From contig JBBTWV010000077.1 in NCBI GenBank assembly GCA_038062615.1, forward strand, positions 1-10,198: a stretch of 10,198 bases of DNA. Direction: 5' to 3'. The notes under the pieces were generated by a model. The model made no database searches. It saw only the letters and a list, made by a program, of their open reading frames with translations, and was not told the DNA's origin. Below are positions 1 to 6,801 of this stretch, in pieces. Each line of letters starts with the position of its first letter. The stretch's first letter is position 1. The stretch is from JBBTWV01 sp038062615. Its GTDB lineage: Bacteria > Patescibacteriota > Gracilibacteria > UBA1369 > UM-FILTER-53-11. Position numbers and translations under genes: made by a program.

Positions 1-1321
1 TCCGTAAGATTTTTACCCAAGTGATTTTCATGATTTTGACGCGGCCGTAAATTTTTCCACAGACGAGTGCATCGTGGATGCGAAGCGTTCCGGTATTCAC
101 CAAAACCGTAGCGACCGGTCCAAGACTTTTATCCAAATCAGCCTCCAAAACCGTTGCCACCGCCGGACGATGCGGATTAGCTCGCAAATTTTCTAAATCT
201 GCCACCAGCAAGATCATCTCCAAAAGAGCAGGGATGCCATCTCCCGTAAGAGCGGACACCGGAGCCATAATCGTCTTGCCACCCCAGTCTTCCGGCTGTA
301 AGCCCAACTCGGCCAATTGCGCTTTTACACGATCAATATTCACATCTTCCTTATCTATTTTATTGAGCGCCACAATGATCGGCACTTCGGCTTCTTTGGC
401 ATGATCCAGTGCCTCTATGGTTTGAGGTTTGACGCCTTCATCGGCCGCCACCACAAGAATAACAATATCCGTAAGTTTGGCACCGCGTGCACGCATATTG
501 GTAAACGCCTCGTGCCCAGGAGTATCAATAAACGTTATTTTTCTGCCATTTTTTTCAACTTGGTAGGCACCGATGCTCTGGGTGATGCCACCGGCTTCCG
601 TGGCCACCACATCCGTTTCACGAATCGCATCCAAAAGTTTCGTTTTTCCGTGATCCACATGCCCCATAACCGTCACGATGGGCGGACGTACCACGAGTTC
701 TTTTTCATCATGCTCCTGCGTGAGGGTATCAATATTTCCCATAGAAATATCTTCTACCTTTGCCTGTGCTCTCTTGCGCCTAATTTTAATGCCAAAATCA
801 TCGGCAATAATGGAAGCCGTTTCGTAATCAATCGTCTGATTAATGTTGGCCAAAATGCCATTCTTCATGAGCTCACCAATGACCTTTACAGGATTTAAGC
901 CCGTTTTTTCTGAAAATTCTTTAACGGTAATGGTGTCGGTAATTTCAATCTCACCCGAAAGATCTGGCTTAACAGGCGCGACAGGAACCACTGGAGCAGC
1001 TTTTTTCACCTTAACTACGTCCTTACCCGCCGTCATCTTGCGTTGAGACTTGATGATTTCTTTATCCAGTTCTTTTTCAATAAACTGCTCGTATTCCGAA
1101 ACCGTGCCGTGGTCTTCTGTCGCATTCTCCATCTCATCAGGAAGAGCCTTCGCCTCTTGAGGTGCAGAACCTTTAAGGCTTTCTTCAACCTTCTGTGCAA
1201 TTTCTTCTTCTACCACACGCGCTGTTGGCTTTACCTCAAACCCAAGCTCTTTGATCTTCTTTTTAAGATCACTGGCACTCAGGCCTACTTTTTTACTAAG
1301 ATCAGATAATTTAACGGACAT
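1..1321 (-). CDS. infB: Translation initiation factor IF-2, N-terminal 440 residues (3' end outside window)
   Basis: IF-2 is the GTPase that brings formylmethionyl-tRNA to the 30S ribosomal subunit and promotes joining of the 50S subunit. The minus-strand translation shows a small IF2_N-like helical domain at residues 1-35 and a second at about 131-180, joined by a charged linker. The GTPase domain follows with all its signature motifs: GHVDHGKT at 220-227 (G1), GGITQSIGAY at 244-253 (G2), DTPGHE at 266-271 with the catalytic-type His270 (G3), NKID at 320-323 (G4) and SALTG at 356-360 (G5). The frame then enters the beta-barrel domain II and leaves the window at residue 440, so the C-terminal domains that bind the initiator tRNA are not seen. 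The ATG at 1321 opens a typical IF2_N domain. No Shine-Dalgarno sequence precedes it; the leader there is pyrimidine-rich. The gene lies 40 bases after rmuC rather than after nusA, the usual neighbour. G2 has Ser249 where most IF-2 proteins have His. Confidence 0.97.
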   Translation of the reverse strand, partial: MSVKLSDLSKKVGLSASDLKKKIKELGFEVKPTARVVEEEIAQKVEESLKGSAPQEAKALPDEMENATEDHGTVSEYEQFIEKELDKEIIKSQRKMTAGKDVVKVKKAAPVVPVAPVKPDLSGEIEITDTITVKEFSEKTGLNPVKVIGELMKNGILANINQTIDYETASIIADDFGIKIRRKRAQAKVEDISMGNIDTLTQEHDEKELVVRPPIVTVMGHVDHGKTKLLDAIRETDVVATEAGGITQSIGAYQVEKNGRKITFIDTPGHEAFTNMRARGAKLTDIVILVVAADEGVKPQTIEALDHAKEAEVPIIVALNKIDKEDVNIDRVKAQLAELGLQPEDWGGKTIMAPVSALTGDGIPALLEMILLVADLENLRANPHRPAVATVLEADLDKSLGPVATVLVNTGTLRIHDALVCGKIYGRVKIMKITWVKILR

Positions 1322-1361
1322 GGCAAAAAGGGAAAAGTGCCCTTACTTTACCTAAAAATCA

Positions 1362-2588
1362 TCAGGTGAGCAATGGCGAAGGCTTAGGAAGCCTATCCAC
1401 GCCTGCTGACTTTAACCGTCTAATATTCTCCTGTGGGATGGCTGCTTTGGGCGAGGTCAGTTCATCAATTTTATCTTGTTGGATCTTGGCATCTAAAAGC
1501 GTCCTAATTTCCGTTGGAGAAAACTGTTGCAACCGCATTTTGCCCTTCTTTAAGCCAATTTCATCTTTAATGTCTTTGCGAAGCGTATTGGCTTTTTCAA
1601 GAACCGAAACACCGCTTTGAGACGACAAAATATCCAGCGCGTTGCGCATATTAATGTGATAGTCGAACTCGGCAATGAGATTCACGATGTTTTCTCTGTC
1701 ACGAGGATCCAACTGTTCCGCCAGTTCGTAGGAGCTGATCTTTTTGAATGCGGCCAAAATAACCACCATGGCTTCCGGTGGGATCACAAAAAATTCATAA
1801 CTCTGTTCATAAAAACGTATCTTGGTGAGTGTTGCCATGGCTTCGTTTGGCACCACAAAGAAAACCATTGGATATATTTTGGAATCCTTGCTGATCTTTT
1901 CAACCGTGGATTTAACGTTCCCATTCACATAATTCTGTAAATTGTCGGACCGTGAAACTTTCGCATCAAAAATCACATACTGTCCCAAAAACTCAACCAT
2001 GAAGTCGGGTTTAAACTTGCCACCAAATCCCTCAGGCAAATTTTTGTTGTCATACGTTTGAAAATTGTACTGAGGTAACTTACAAAGTTCCGCTAACTTA
2101 GCTTTCACATTATCTTCATGCTGAGCCCACATGCCATCACGCTCTTCTTTCTCCCTTTGCTCCCGTTCTTCATCTTCTCTTCGTATTCTCTTTTTTTCAT
2201 CCTCAAGAGCGTTTCTAATCTCATCCATTTTTTGAATCTTACTATCAAATTCCTTCTCTTTTCTTGATTTTTCAGCCTTAAAGCCAGCCAGCTCCTCCGA
2301 GATCGTCTCCTTTTCTTTGAGAACACTTTTATTTTCGGCTTTGAGAGAAGTAATCTCCGCAAAAAGTTGTTTATTCTTCCCTGCGAACTCATCTTTTTTG
2401 GTTCGTTCACTTTCCATCTCCTTGCTGAGTTGACCAATTTTCCGGTCTTTTTCACTTAATTCAGCTTTAAAGCGAGCATTTTCCTCAATCAATTGATTCT
2501 CATCCCAGGCCTCCTTTTTTGGCTTCGAAAAAATAACCCAAGCTATGCCAACGACCAGGATCGCTAAGAGAAAGTTCGTGATATTCAT
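1362..2588 (-). CDS. rmuC: RmuC-family protein: membrane anchor, coiled coil and nuclease-like domain
   Basis: The 408-residue protein has the three-part layout of RmuC. A single membrane segment lies at residues 5-20, a long Glu/Lys-rich coiled coil at about 28-165, and a C-terminal domain of restriction-endonuclease fold follows. That domain shows a PD (194-195) followed by FDAK (207-210), the PD-(D/E)XK signature. RmuC proteins are linked to limiting recombination at inverted repeats, but their biochemical activity is poorly established. The anchor predicts a protein tethered at the inner face of the membrane with the coiled coil and nuclease domain in the cytoplasm. I chose the ATG at 2588, which begins just before the membrane segment and lies 5 bases after the helicase stop. 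A TTG at 2624 in the same frame would add 12 residues inside the helicase gene and has no ribosome-binding site. Two tandem TGA codons end the gene. Close spacing to the helicase indicates one transcription unit. Confidence 0.85.
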   Translation of the reverse strand: MNITNFLLAILVVGIAWVIFSKPKKEAWDENQLIEENARFKAELSEKDRKIGQLSKEMESERTKKDEFAGKNKQLFAEITSLKAENKSVLKEKETISEELAGFKAEKSRKEKEFDSKIQKMDEIRNALEDEKKRIRREDEEREQREKEERDGMWAQHEDNVKAKLAELCKLPQYNFQTYDNKNLPEGFGGKFKPDFMVEFLGQYVIFDAKVSRSDNLQNYVNGNVKSTVEKISKDSKIYPMVFFVVPNEAMATLTKIRFYEQSYEFFVIPPEAMVVILAAFKKISSYELAEQLDPRDRENIVNLIAEFDYHINMRNALDILSSQSGVSVLEKANTLRKDIKDEIGLKKGKMRLQQFSPTEIRTLLDAKIQQDKIDELTSPKAAIPQENIRRLKSAGVDRLPKPSPLLT

Positions 2589-2593
2589 GGCGC

Positions 2594-5509
2594 TTATCGT
2601 ACCACTGCCATTGCCGAGGGACAAATAAGCCGAAAATCACAGTAGCCACAATGAAAACCAGGCGTCGGGGAAAAATCGCTCCTGGCCAGATCTAAGGAAA
2701 GTTCTTCGATTTCTTGGCGGCACAGGTCTATTTCTTGATCGTCTCTGGTGGTGGAAACCTTCTCCAGAGTCTCTAAAAAATACAAACTCAAGCGCGAAAC
2801 TTCAATCTTTAAAACATCTCGACAGGCCAGGGCATAGAGCGAAAGTTGCAGGTCCTTACTGAGGTTTTTTTTGTGATTCGTCCCCGTTTTATAATCAATG
2901 ACCTCGTAGGTGCCATCTTCCAGCTTATCAATACGGTCAATGCGACCGCTTAGCGTAATTTTGCCTAACTGGAGAGTAAAAGCCTTCTCTAAAAAAGCTG
3001 GAGTGGAGAGAGAAGTTTTTTCATGCTCCCAATATTTTTGGAGCATAGCATGCCCGCGCTCTTTTTGATCCTCCATTATGGCGCGCGACTCATAGCCCAG
3101 CCCAATCCAGTTTTCTTCAAAAAACTTTTGGAGCTCCGGCCTCAAATCATCATCTTTTTTTTGAGGATTTTCGTTGAGCCACTCATGAAAATCGCGCAAC
3201 GTATTGTGTATGCTCGAGCCAAAATTCACCGCCGCCGGCATAGGAGTAGGCACGTTCCACAAATAGCGAAACTGATATTTAAGTGGACATGTTTGAAACG
3301 CGTCCAGCTGGCTGTAGCTTAACTTTGGTAGTTGAAGGTGAAGTGATTGATGGGGTCGTATGGCTTCTTCTCCCAAGAGTGAAGCCTGCAAGTTCATTTT
3401 TTTTTTGAGCCCATTTCCTTGTGAGATCATCATCGCCTTGCCGCTTTCTAAGGCCTGTTCCACAAAAACTGACGGCTTCCATTTTTTCTTGCCATCATAA
3501 AAATCACTATAGGTCATCATCAAAATGCTTTTAGCTCGGGTAATGGCCACATAAAACAGCCTCCTTTCTTCTTCTAGATGATGATCACCGGGTGGTAGCG
3601 GCTCAGGAATAAGTGCCGGCGGAATCTCAAAAGGATCTTTCCAGTTGATGCCGGGAAACTTGGACTGCACCAACCCTGGCAAAAACACCGCATCAAATTC
3701 TAATCCCTTTGCAGAGTGAATCGTGAGGATTTTAATAGCGGCTGGATCAATATTCTCGCCACTTGCACGACCCTCACCGGCCTCCTCCGCAAACTGCACA
3801 TACTGCAAAAAATCCGACACCTGCTTGTGAGGATGACTGGCTTCGTAATCCGCAATCATCTGCGAAAACTGCGCAATTTCTTCAATTCGCAAATGACTAT
3901 CAGAATTATTTTGATCAGCCTCCAAGGCCTCTTTTCTCGCCGACTCAAGATATCCGCTATCCGTGAGGAACTTCCCGAGTACCTCAGAAACCTTACGCTC
4001 ACGGGAAAATTCTATAATGGTAGAAATGAGTTTTTTAGAGACGTCAAAAGGTTTTACATTCAAAAGTTCGTAAAAGGAGCGGTTTTGATTTCTGGCTTTT
4101 TTGGCAATCTCTAAAAGAGACTCCATGGGAATCTTCCAAAATGGCAGTGTGAGACAGCGGAAAAGCGCAAGATCGTCCCACGGATTGGCGATAATTCGCA
4201 AAAAGGCCACGCAATCTTTAATGGCGGGTTTTTCAAAAATGCTCGATGCCGAAAAATGCTGAAAGGGGAGTCCTTTTTCTTTGAACGCCTCAATGAAAGG
4301 TTTGGCCAAGGAGTTGGTGCGAACCAAAATAGCCGGGTTTTGGCCTTGTTTTAAAGCTATTTTTGCCTTTGATACAATAAAAGCGACCTCATCCTGCAAC
4401 TGTTCAAAATGAAAAACTTGCGGAATGAACTCCTGCATTTTTTTGGGAGTGGTTGCGCCCTCCGGGCGCATTAATTGCTTAGCCTCGCTGTGGCTCGGCC
4501 TGGAAATGAGTTTTTTATTTACCGACTGGCTGACCTCAAGACGATTGGGATTATTTTTTTGAATGGTAGCGTAGGCCAGATCCAGAATTTTTTGATGACT
4601 GCGGTAATTTTCACAGAGCACGACGGTTTTGGCTTCAGGAAAGAGCTTTTGGAAGGAGTGAATGTTGGTAAGAGAAGCGCCGCGCCACTTATAAATGGAC
4701 TGATCGTCATCACCCACCACCGTAAGATTCCTGTTTTTTTGCGCCAAAAGCTGGACGATTTTATTTTGCGCAAAATTGGTATCTTGGAACTCATCCACCA
4801 AAATATACGTAAAGCGATTTTGATACTCCGCCAACACCGACGGGCGATTTTCAAAAAGCCGGATGGTATAAAAAAGCAGGCCGCTAAAGTCTAAAGAGCC
4901 GTTCTCTAAAAGCAGACGTTCATAAATATCATAGGCCTTGGCAAGCTCGGCGTGCTTGCTGGCTGATTCTTTTTCTTCCGGCGTAGGGGCCTGTTTTGCG
5001 GCATCCTTGGCATACTGTATGTAAGCTTTCGACTGGATGTCTTCATCTTGAAGGCGACTAAAGTATTCCTGCAAAGCGCGGAGAAATTTTTGCGGATTAC
5101 CAAGCGTTCGGTAATGCTCCAGCTTTAAATCCAGTACGTGATGTTTAAGAAACATCCATAAATCGGCCTCTTTGAGCACTTTGTAATCCAACTGCAGGCC
5201 AATCTCATGACCGCGTTCGCGCAACACGGCCTCCGCAAAAGAGTGAAAGGTTTTAATGCAGATTTCGCTATGACCCAAAGGGAGGGCCTGGTCGATGCGC
5301 CGAGCCATCTCTTCCGTAGCTTTTTCCGTAAAGGTAAGTGCCAAGATCTGCTCGGGCGCCACGCCTAACTCCTGAATAAGGTAGAGGATCTTACCCGTAA
5401 TAAGGTGTGTTTTACCAGTCCCAGCGCCAGAAATCACGAGTAAAGGCCCCTCCGTCTGCTGGATGGCCTCACGTTGCTGTTTTTGATAGTTCTCAAGAGA
5501 AAATGACAT
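2594..5509 (-). CDS. UvrD/PcrA-type superfamily 1 helicase fused to an AddB/Cas4-like Fe-S nuclease domain
   Basis: This protein should unwind DNA with ATP and cut it with a C-terminal nuclease, as AddAB-like repair and recombination enzymes do. Residues are numbered from the 979-residue form starting at 5533. Helicase motifs are GAGTGKT (36-42), LALTFTEKA (64-72), LVDEFQD (245-251), GDDDQSIYKWRGA (274-286), ENYRS (308-312), TIHSAKGLEFD (604-614) and RRLFYVAITRAK (657-668). The nuclease domain (about 735-979) has His776, GRIDRID (863-869) with Asp866, VIDYKTG (878-884) and Gln896. Cys749 and the trio Cys962, Cys965, Cys971 form the C...C-x2-C-x5-C pattern of AddB/Cas4 iron-sulphur nucleases. 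I prefer the ATG at 5509 (971 residues): it puts the usual short lead before the Q-motif and lies just downstream of a TATAAT box. The ATG at 5533 cannot be excluded, as GGGAG lies just before it but very close. An in-frame insertion at about 345-365 comes from palindromic DNA. It could substitute for both PcrA and AddAB functions. Confidence 0.93.
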   Translation of the reverse strand: MSFSLENYQKQQREAIQQTEGPLLVISGAGTGKTHLITGKILYLIQELGVAPEQILALTFTEKATEEMARRIDQALPLGHSEICIKTFHSFAEAVLRERGHEIGLQLDYKVLKEADLWMFLKHHVLDLKLEHYRTLGNPQKFLRALQEYFSRLQDEDIQSKAYIQYAKDAAKQAPTPEEKESASKHAELAKAYDIYERLLLENGSLDFSGLLFYTIRLFENRPSVLAEYQNRFTYILVDEFQDTNFAQNKIVQLLAQKNRNLTVVGDDDQSIYKWRGASLTNIHSFQKLFPEAKTVVLCENYRSHQKILDLAYATIQKNNPNRLEVSQSVNKKLISRPSHSEAKQLMRPEGATTPKKMQEFIPQVFHFEQLQDEVAFIVSKAKIALKQGQNPAILVRTNSLAKPFIEAFKEKGLPFQHFSASSIFEKPAIKDCVAFLRIIANPWDDLALFRCLTLPFWKIPMESLLEIAKKARNQNRSFYELLNVKPFDVSKKLISTIIEFSRERKVSEVLGKFLTDSGYLESARKEALEADQNNSDSHLRIEEIAQFSQMIADYEASHPHKQVSDFLQYVQFAEEAGEGRASGENIDPAAIKILTIHSAKGLEFDAVFLPGLVQSKFPGINWKDPFEIPPALIPEPLPPGDHHLEEERRLFYVAITRAKSILMMTYSDFYDGKKKWKPSVFVEQALESGKAMMISQGNGLKKKMNLQASLLGEEAIRPHQSLHLQLPKLSYSQLDAFQTCPLKYQFRYLWNVPTPMPAAVNFGSSIHNTLRDFHEWLNENPQKKDDDLRPELQKFFEENWIGLGYESRAIMEDQKERGHAMLQKYWEHEKTSLSTPAFLEKAFTLQLGKITLSGRIDRIDKLEDGTYEVIDYKTGTNHKKNLSKDLQLSLYALACRDVLKIEVSRLSLYFLETLEKVSTTRDDQEIDLCRQEIEELSLDLARSDFSPTPGFHCGYCDFRLICPSAMAVVR
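4452..4501. repeat. Palindrome-rich in-frame insertion inside the helicase gene
   Basis: Within the helicase gene the DNA contains a perfect 7-bp inverted repeat (TGCGCCC at 4454-4460, loop TCC, GGGCGCA at 4464-4470). A second imperfect hairpin follows at 4482-4499, with GCC/GGC ends and an inner GC/GC pair around tandem G-A mismatches. Together they encode about 20 residues (345-365 in the 979-residue numbering, beginning RPSHSEAK) between motif IV and the next conserved block, a place where related helicases usually have a short variable loop. The frame is kept. The stretch is more GC-rich than its surroundings and is flanked by T-rich runs. This resembles palindromic elements that insert within reading frames, as described in Rickettsia, but it could also be an ordinary loop whose codons happen to form hairpins. 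Confidence 0.5.
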
Positions 5510-5519
5510 AGAGGATGTA

Positions 5520-5549
5520 ATTATACCCTTCATGCTCCCTGCGGCTCAA
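5520..5549 (-). promoter_or_regulatory. Sigma-70-like promoter for the helicase-rmuC unit
   Basis: On the minus strand a perfect TATAAT lies at 5525-5520, preceded after an 18-base spacer by TTGAGC at 5549-5544, which matches four of six bases of TTGACA. Transcription would start near 5513-5511, only a few bases before the ATG at 5509. The messenger would then be leaderless or nearly so, and the ATG at 5533 would lie upstream of the transcript start. The site sits in the 69-base gap after the stop of the cysteine-rich gene at 5579, a sensible place for a new transcription unit. Confidence 0.5.
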
Positions 5550-5578
5550 AAACATTCCAAGAGTAGTTTCCGCTGGCC

Positions 5579-6475
5579 TTAAGGGCCTTCGCGAATTTCC
5601 CCGGTCTTTTTATGCCACGCTTCTTTTTGATACGGCTCATTGAGAATTAAATACTCTTGCCGATTAACCGTACAGCAACCAAAAAGATGATTGGAGTTAA
5701 AAGAAGCATCGCAAAATTCGCTGTCCTTAATGTGCTCGCAATAGTGTAGAAAATTGGAGTTATAACATTCTCCAACTTGTATGCACTCATAACAGTGATG
5801 AAGATCCACCGAAAAATAATTATCATACACATCTTCGCTTCTCTCATGGTAGACATTGTAGACATCAAAAAGGTAGGCGCCGTCAAAAGTTTCTTTGACA
5901 TTGAAGCCATAAAAACAGTTTTTGGAATTTTGGATGTTATCGCCAAAACAGTTTTCTGTATTGAGCTGGCGCGAGGCTAAATGAGGGTAGGTGAGCCGTA
6001 ATTTTTCTACTTCTTTTTCAATTTCATGTCGCGGGGAATTTTTCAGTTGTACGATTTTTTCTGCATAAGCTTCTTTCGAGTATGGCTTATTGAATATGTG
6101 ATAATTAGCTCGCCTGAGCCCGACGCACCCAAAGCAGTTATGACAATTAAGAAGATCATAACTGTAAAAACAATCCGAACAGTCACGTAAAAAAATGGAG
6201 TAATCGCAATTATAGCAATGATACAACTCCAGTCCTTCATAGCAAAGTTCGCTATCCCATGTATCTTCACAATCTGAACAAAAACGAGAGCGTGTGATCA
6301 TGCCACTGTAAAAGCAGTTTTCGCCTGCATCAACATCAAAACAGACATAGCAATTTTTGGAATTGTATGTGGCACTGCTGTAAGCGCAGTTGGTATTTTT
6401 ATAGCCCGAAACAGCGATCTTTGGAGCCTTTAGGCGTAGCTCGCGAAATCCTTTAATAAAGTCTTGAGTGTTCAT
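5579..6475 (-). CDS. Cysteine-rich protein with 12-residue repeats (two solenoid-like blocks), 298 residues
   Basis: I do not know a function for this protein. It has 23 cysteines in 298 residues. Cys 30, 42, 54, 66, 78, 90, 102 and 114 are spaced by exactly 12 residues, and extra cysteines fall at the third or ninth place after a ladder position. A second, more degenerate block at about 176-268 keeps the 12-residue register with Cys, Ser or Leu at the ladder place. Each block ends in a cap with FGC, then N-(K/E)-P-Y and an E-A-(Y/W) helix start (115-137 and 265-287). A charged helical stretch separates them at about 138-170. There is no signal peptide or membrane segment, so a cytoplasmic location is likely. 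The regular pattern suggests a short-coil beta-solenoid with cysteines stacked as metal ligands or disulphides. The start ATG at 6475 overlaps the previous stop as TAATG, implying coupled translation; a GTG at 6499 is possible but less likely. The gene at 6802-7734 encodes a paralogue. Confidence 0.87.
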   Translation of the reverse strand: MNTQDFIKGFRELRLKAPKIAVSGYKNTNCAYSSATYNSKNCYVCFDVDAGENCFYSGMITRSRFCSDCEDTWDSELCYEGLELYHCYNCDYSIFLRDCSDCFYSYDLLNCHNCFGCVGLRRANYHIFNKPYSKEAYAEKIVQLKNSPRHEIEKEVEKLRLTYPHLASRQLNTENCFGDNIQNSKNCFYGFNVKETFDGAYLFDVYNVYHERSEDVYDNYFSVDLHHCYECIQVGECYNSNFLHYCEHIKDSEFCDASFNSNHLFGCCTVNRQEYLILNEPYQKEAWHKKTGEIREGP

Positions 6476-6756
6476 TACCCGATATTCTGCCAGAAACACT
6501 CTTGGCAGTACACAATGTATTTAGAATCAGGCGCGTAGGTGGAGATGATGTCTTTGCTACACTTGTCGCACTTCCGTTTGTAGAGCTTGCGTTCGTTACG
6601 CAATGAAAGGCGGCGTTTTTGGCGACACTCCGGGCAATTTACCGGCCATGGTAAATCCTTTTTTTTGTAAAACTCCTGTTCCTGCGGAATAATGAGAAAC
6701 TGCTTTTGGCAGGTTTCACAGGTGCGGATCTCTTCTTTAAAAGCGGCGTCTGCCAT
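6475..6756 (-). CDS. Small double zinc-ribbon protein, 93 residues
   Basis: Four CxxC pairs are visible: Cys13/16, Cys41/44, Cys63/66 and Cys84/87. They should form two treble-clef or zinc-ribbon sites, each binding one zinc ion. The first half (C-x2-C, an F-x-I-x-x-x-E-x-E-F-Y stretch, then CPECR and a run of Arg and Lys) matches the small zinc-ribbon family zf-trcl (PF13451) as I know it. The second half has the motif K-R-K-C-D-K-C followed by Y-C-Q-E-C. Such ribbons bind nucleic acid or protein; the basic stretch at 45-62 would suit nucleic acid. The stop TAA shares a base with the start of the next cysteine-rich gene. In the related proteins I recall, the ribbon and the cysteine-repeat region form one chain of about 390-400 residues, which equals 93 plus 298 here. 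This gene may therefore be the split-off N-terminal part. No Shine-Dalgarno sequence lies before the ATG. Confidence 0.85.
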   Translation of the reverse strand: MADAAFKEEIRTCETCQKQFLIIPQEQEFYKKKDLPWPVNCPECRQKRRLSLRNERKLYKRKCDKCSKDIISTYAPDSKYIVYCQECFWQNIG

Positions 6757-6801
6757 AGGATGTAAATTAAGTACTAACAGGTTAAACAGGCCAATTGTAG
6801 C

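Noticed and set aside
1325..1344. Weak hairpin (AAGGG / CCCTT) followed by TTT between rmuC and infB, possible terminator
   Set aside because: Only 5 bp with a 7-base loop and a three-base T tail, and an overlapping alternative pairing exists; too weak to separate the two genes.
2105..2455. Lys/Arg-rich open frame of 116 residues on the minus strand in the rmuC region
   Set aside because: It is a shifted frame of the rmuC coiled coil, whose repetitive Glu/Lys codons keep other frames open.
5577..5584. 8-bp palindrome CCTTAAGG around the stop codon of the 298-residue protein gene
   Set aside because: Too short, and fully explained by the last codons and the TAA stop.
6757..6801. Promoter before the zinc-ribbon gene (TTGGCC and CTTAAT with a 17-base spacer)
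   Set aside because: The boxes match only three and four of six consensus bases; in AT-rich sequence this is expected by chance.
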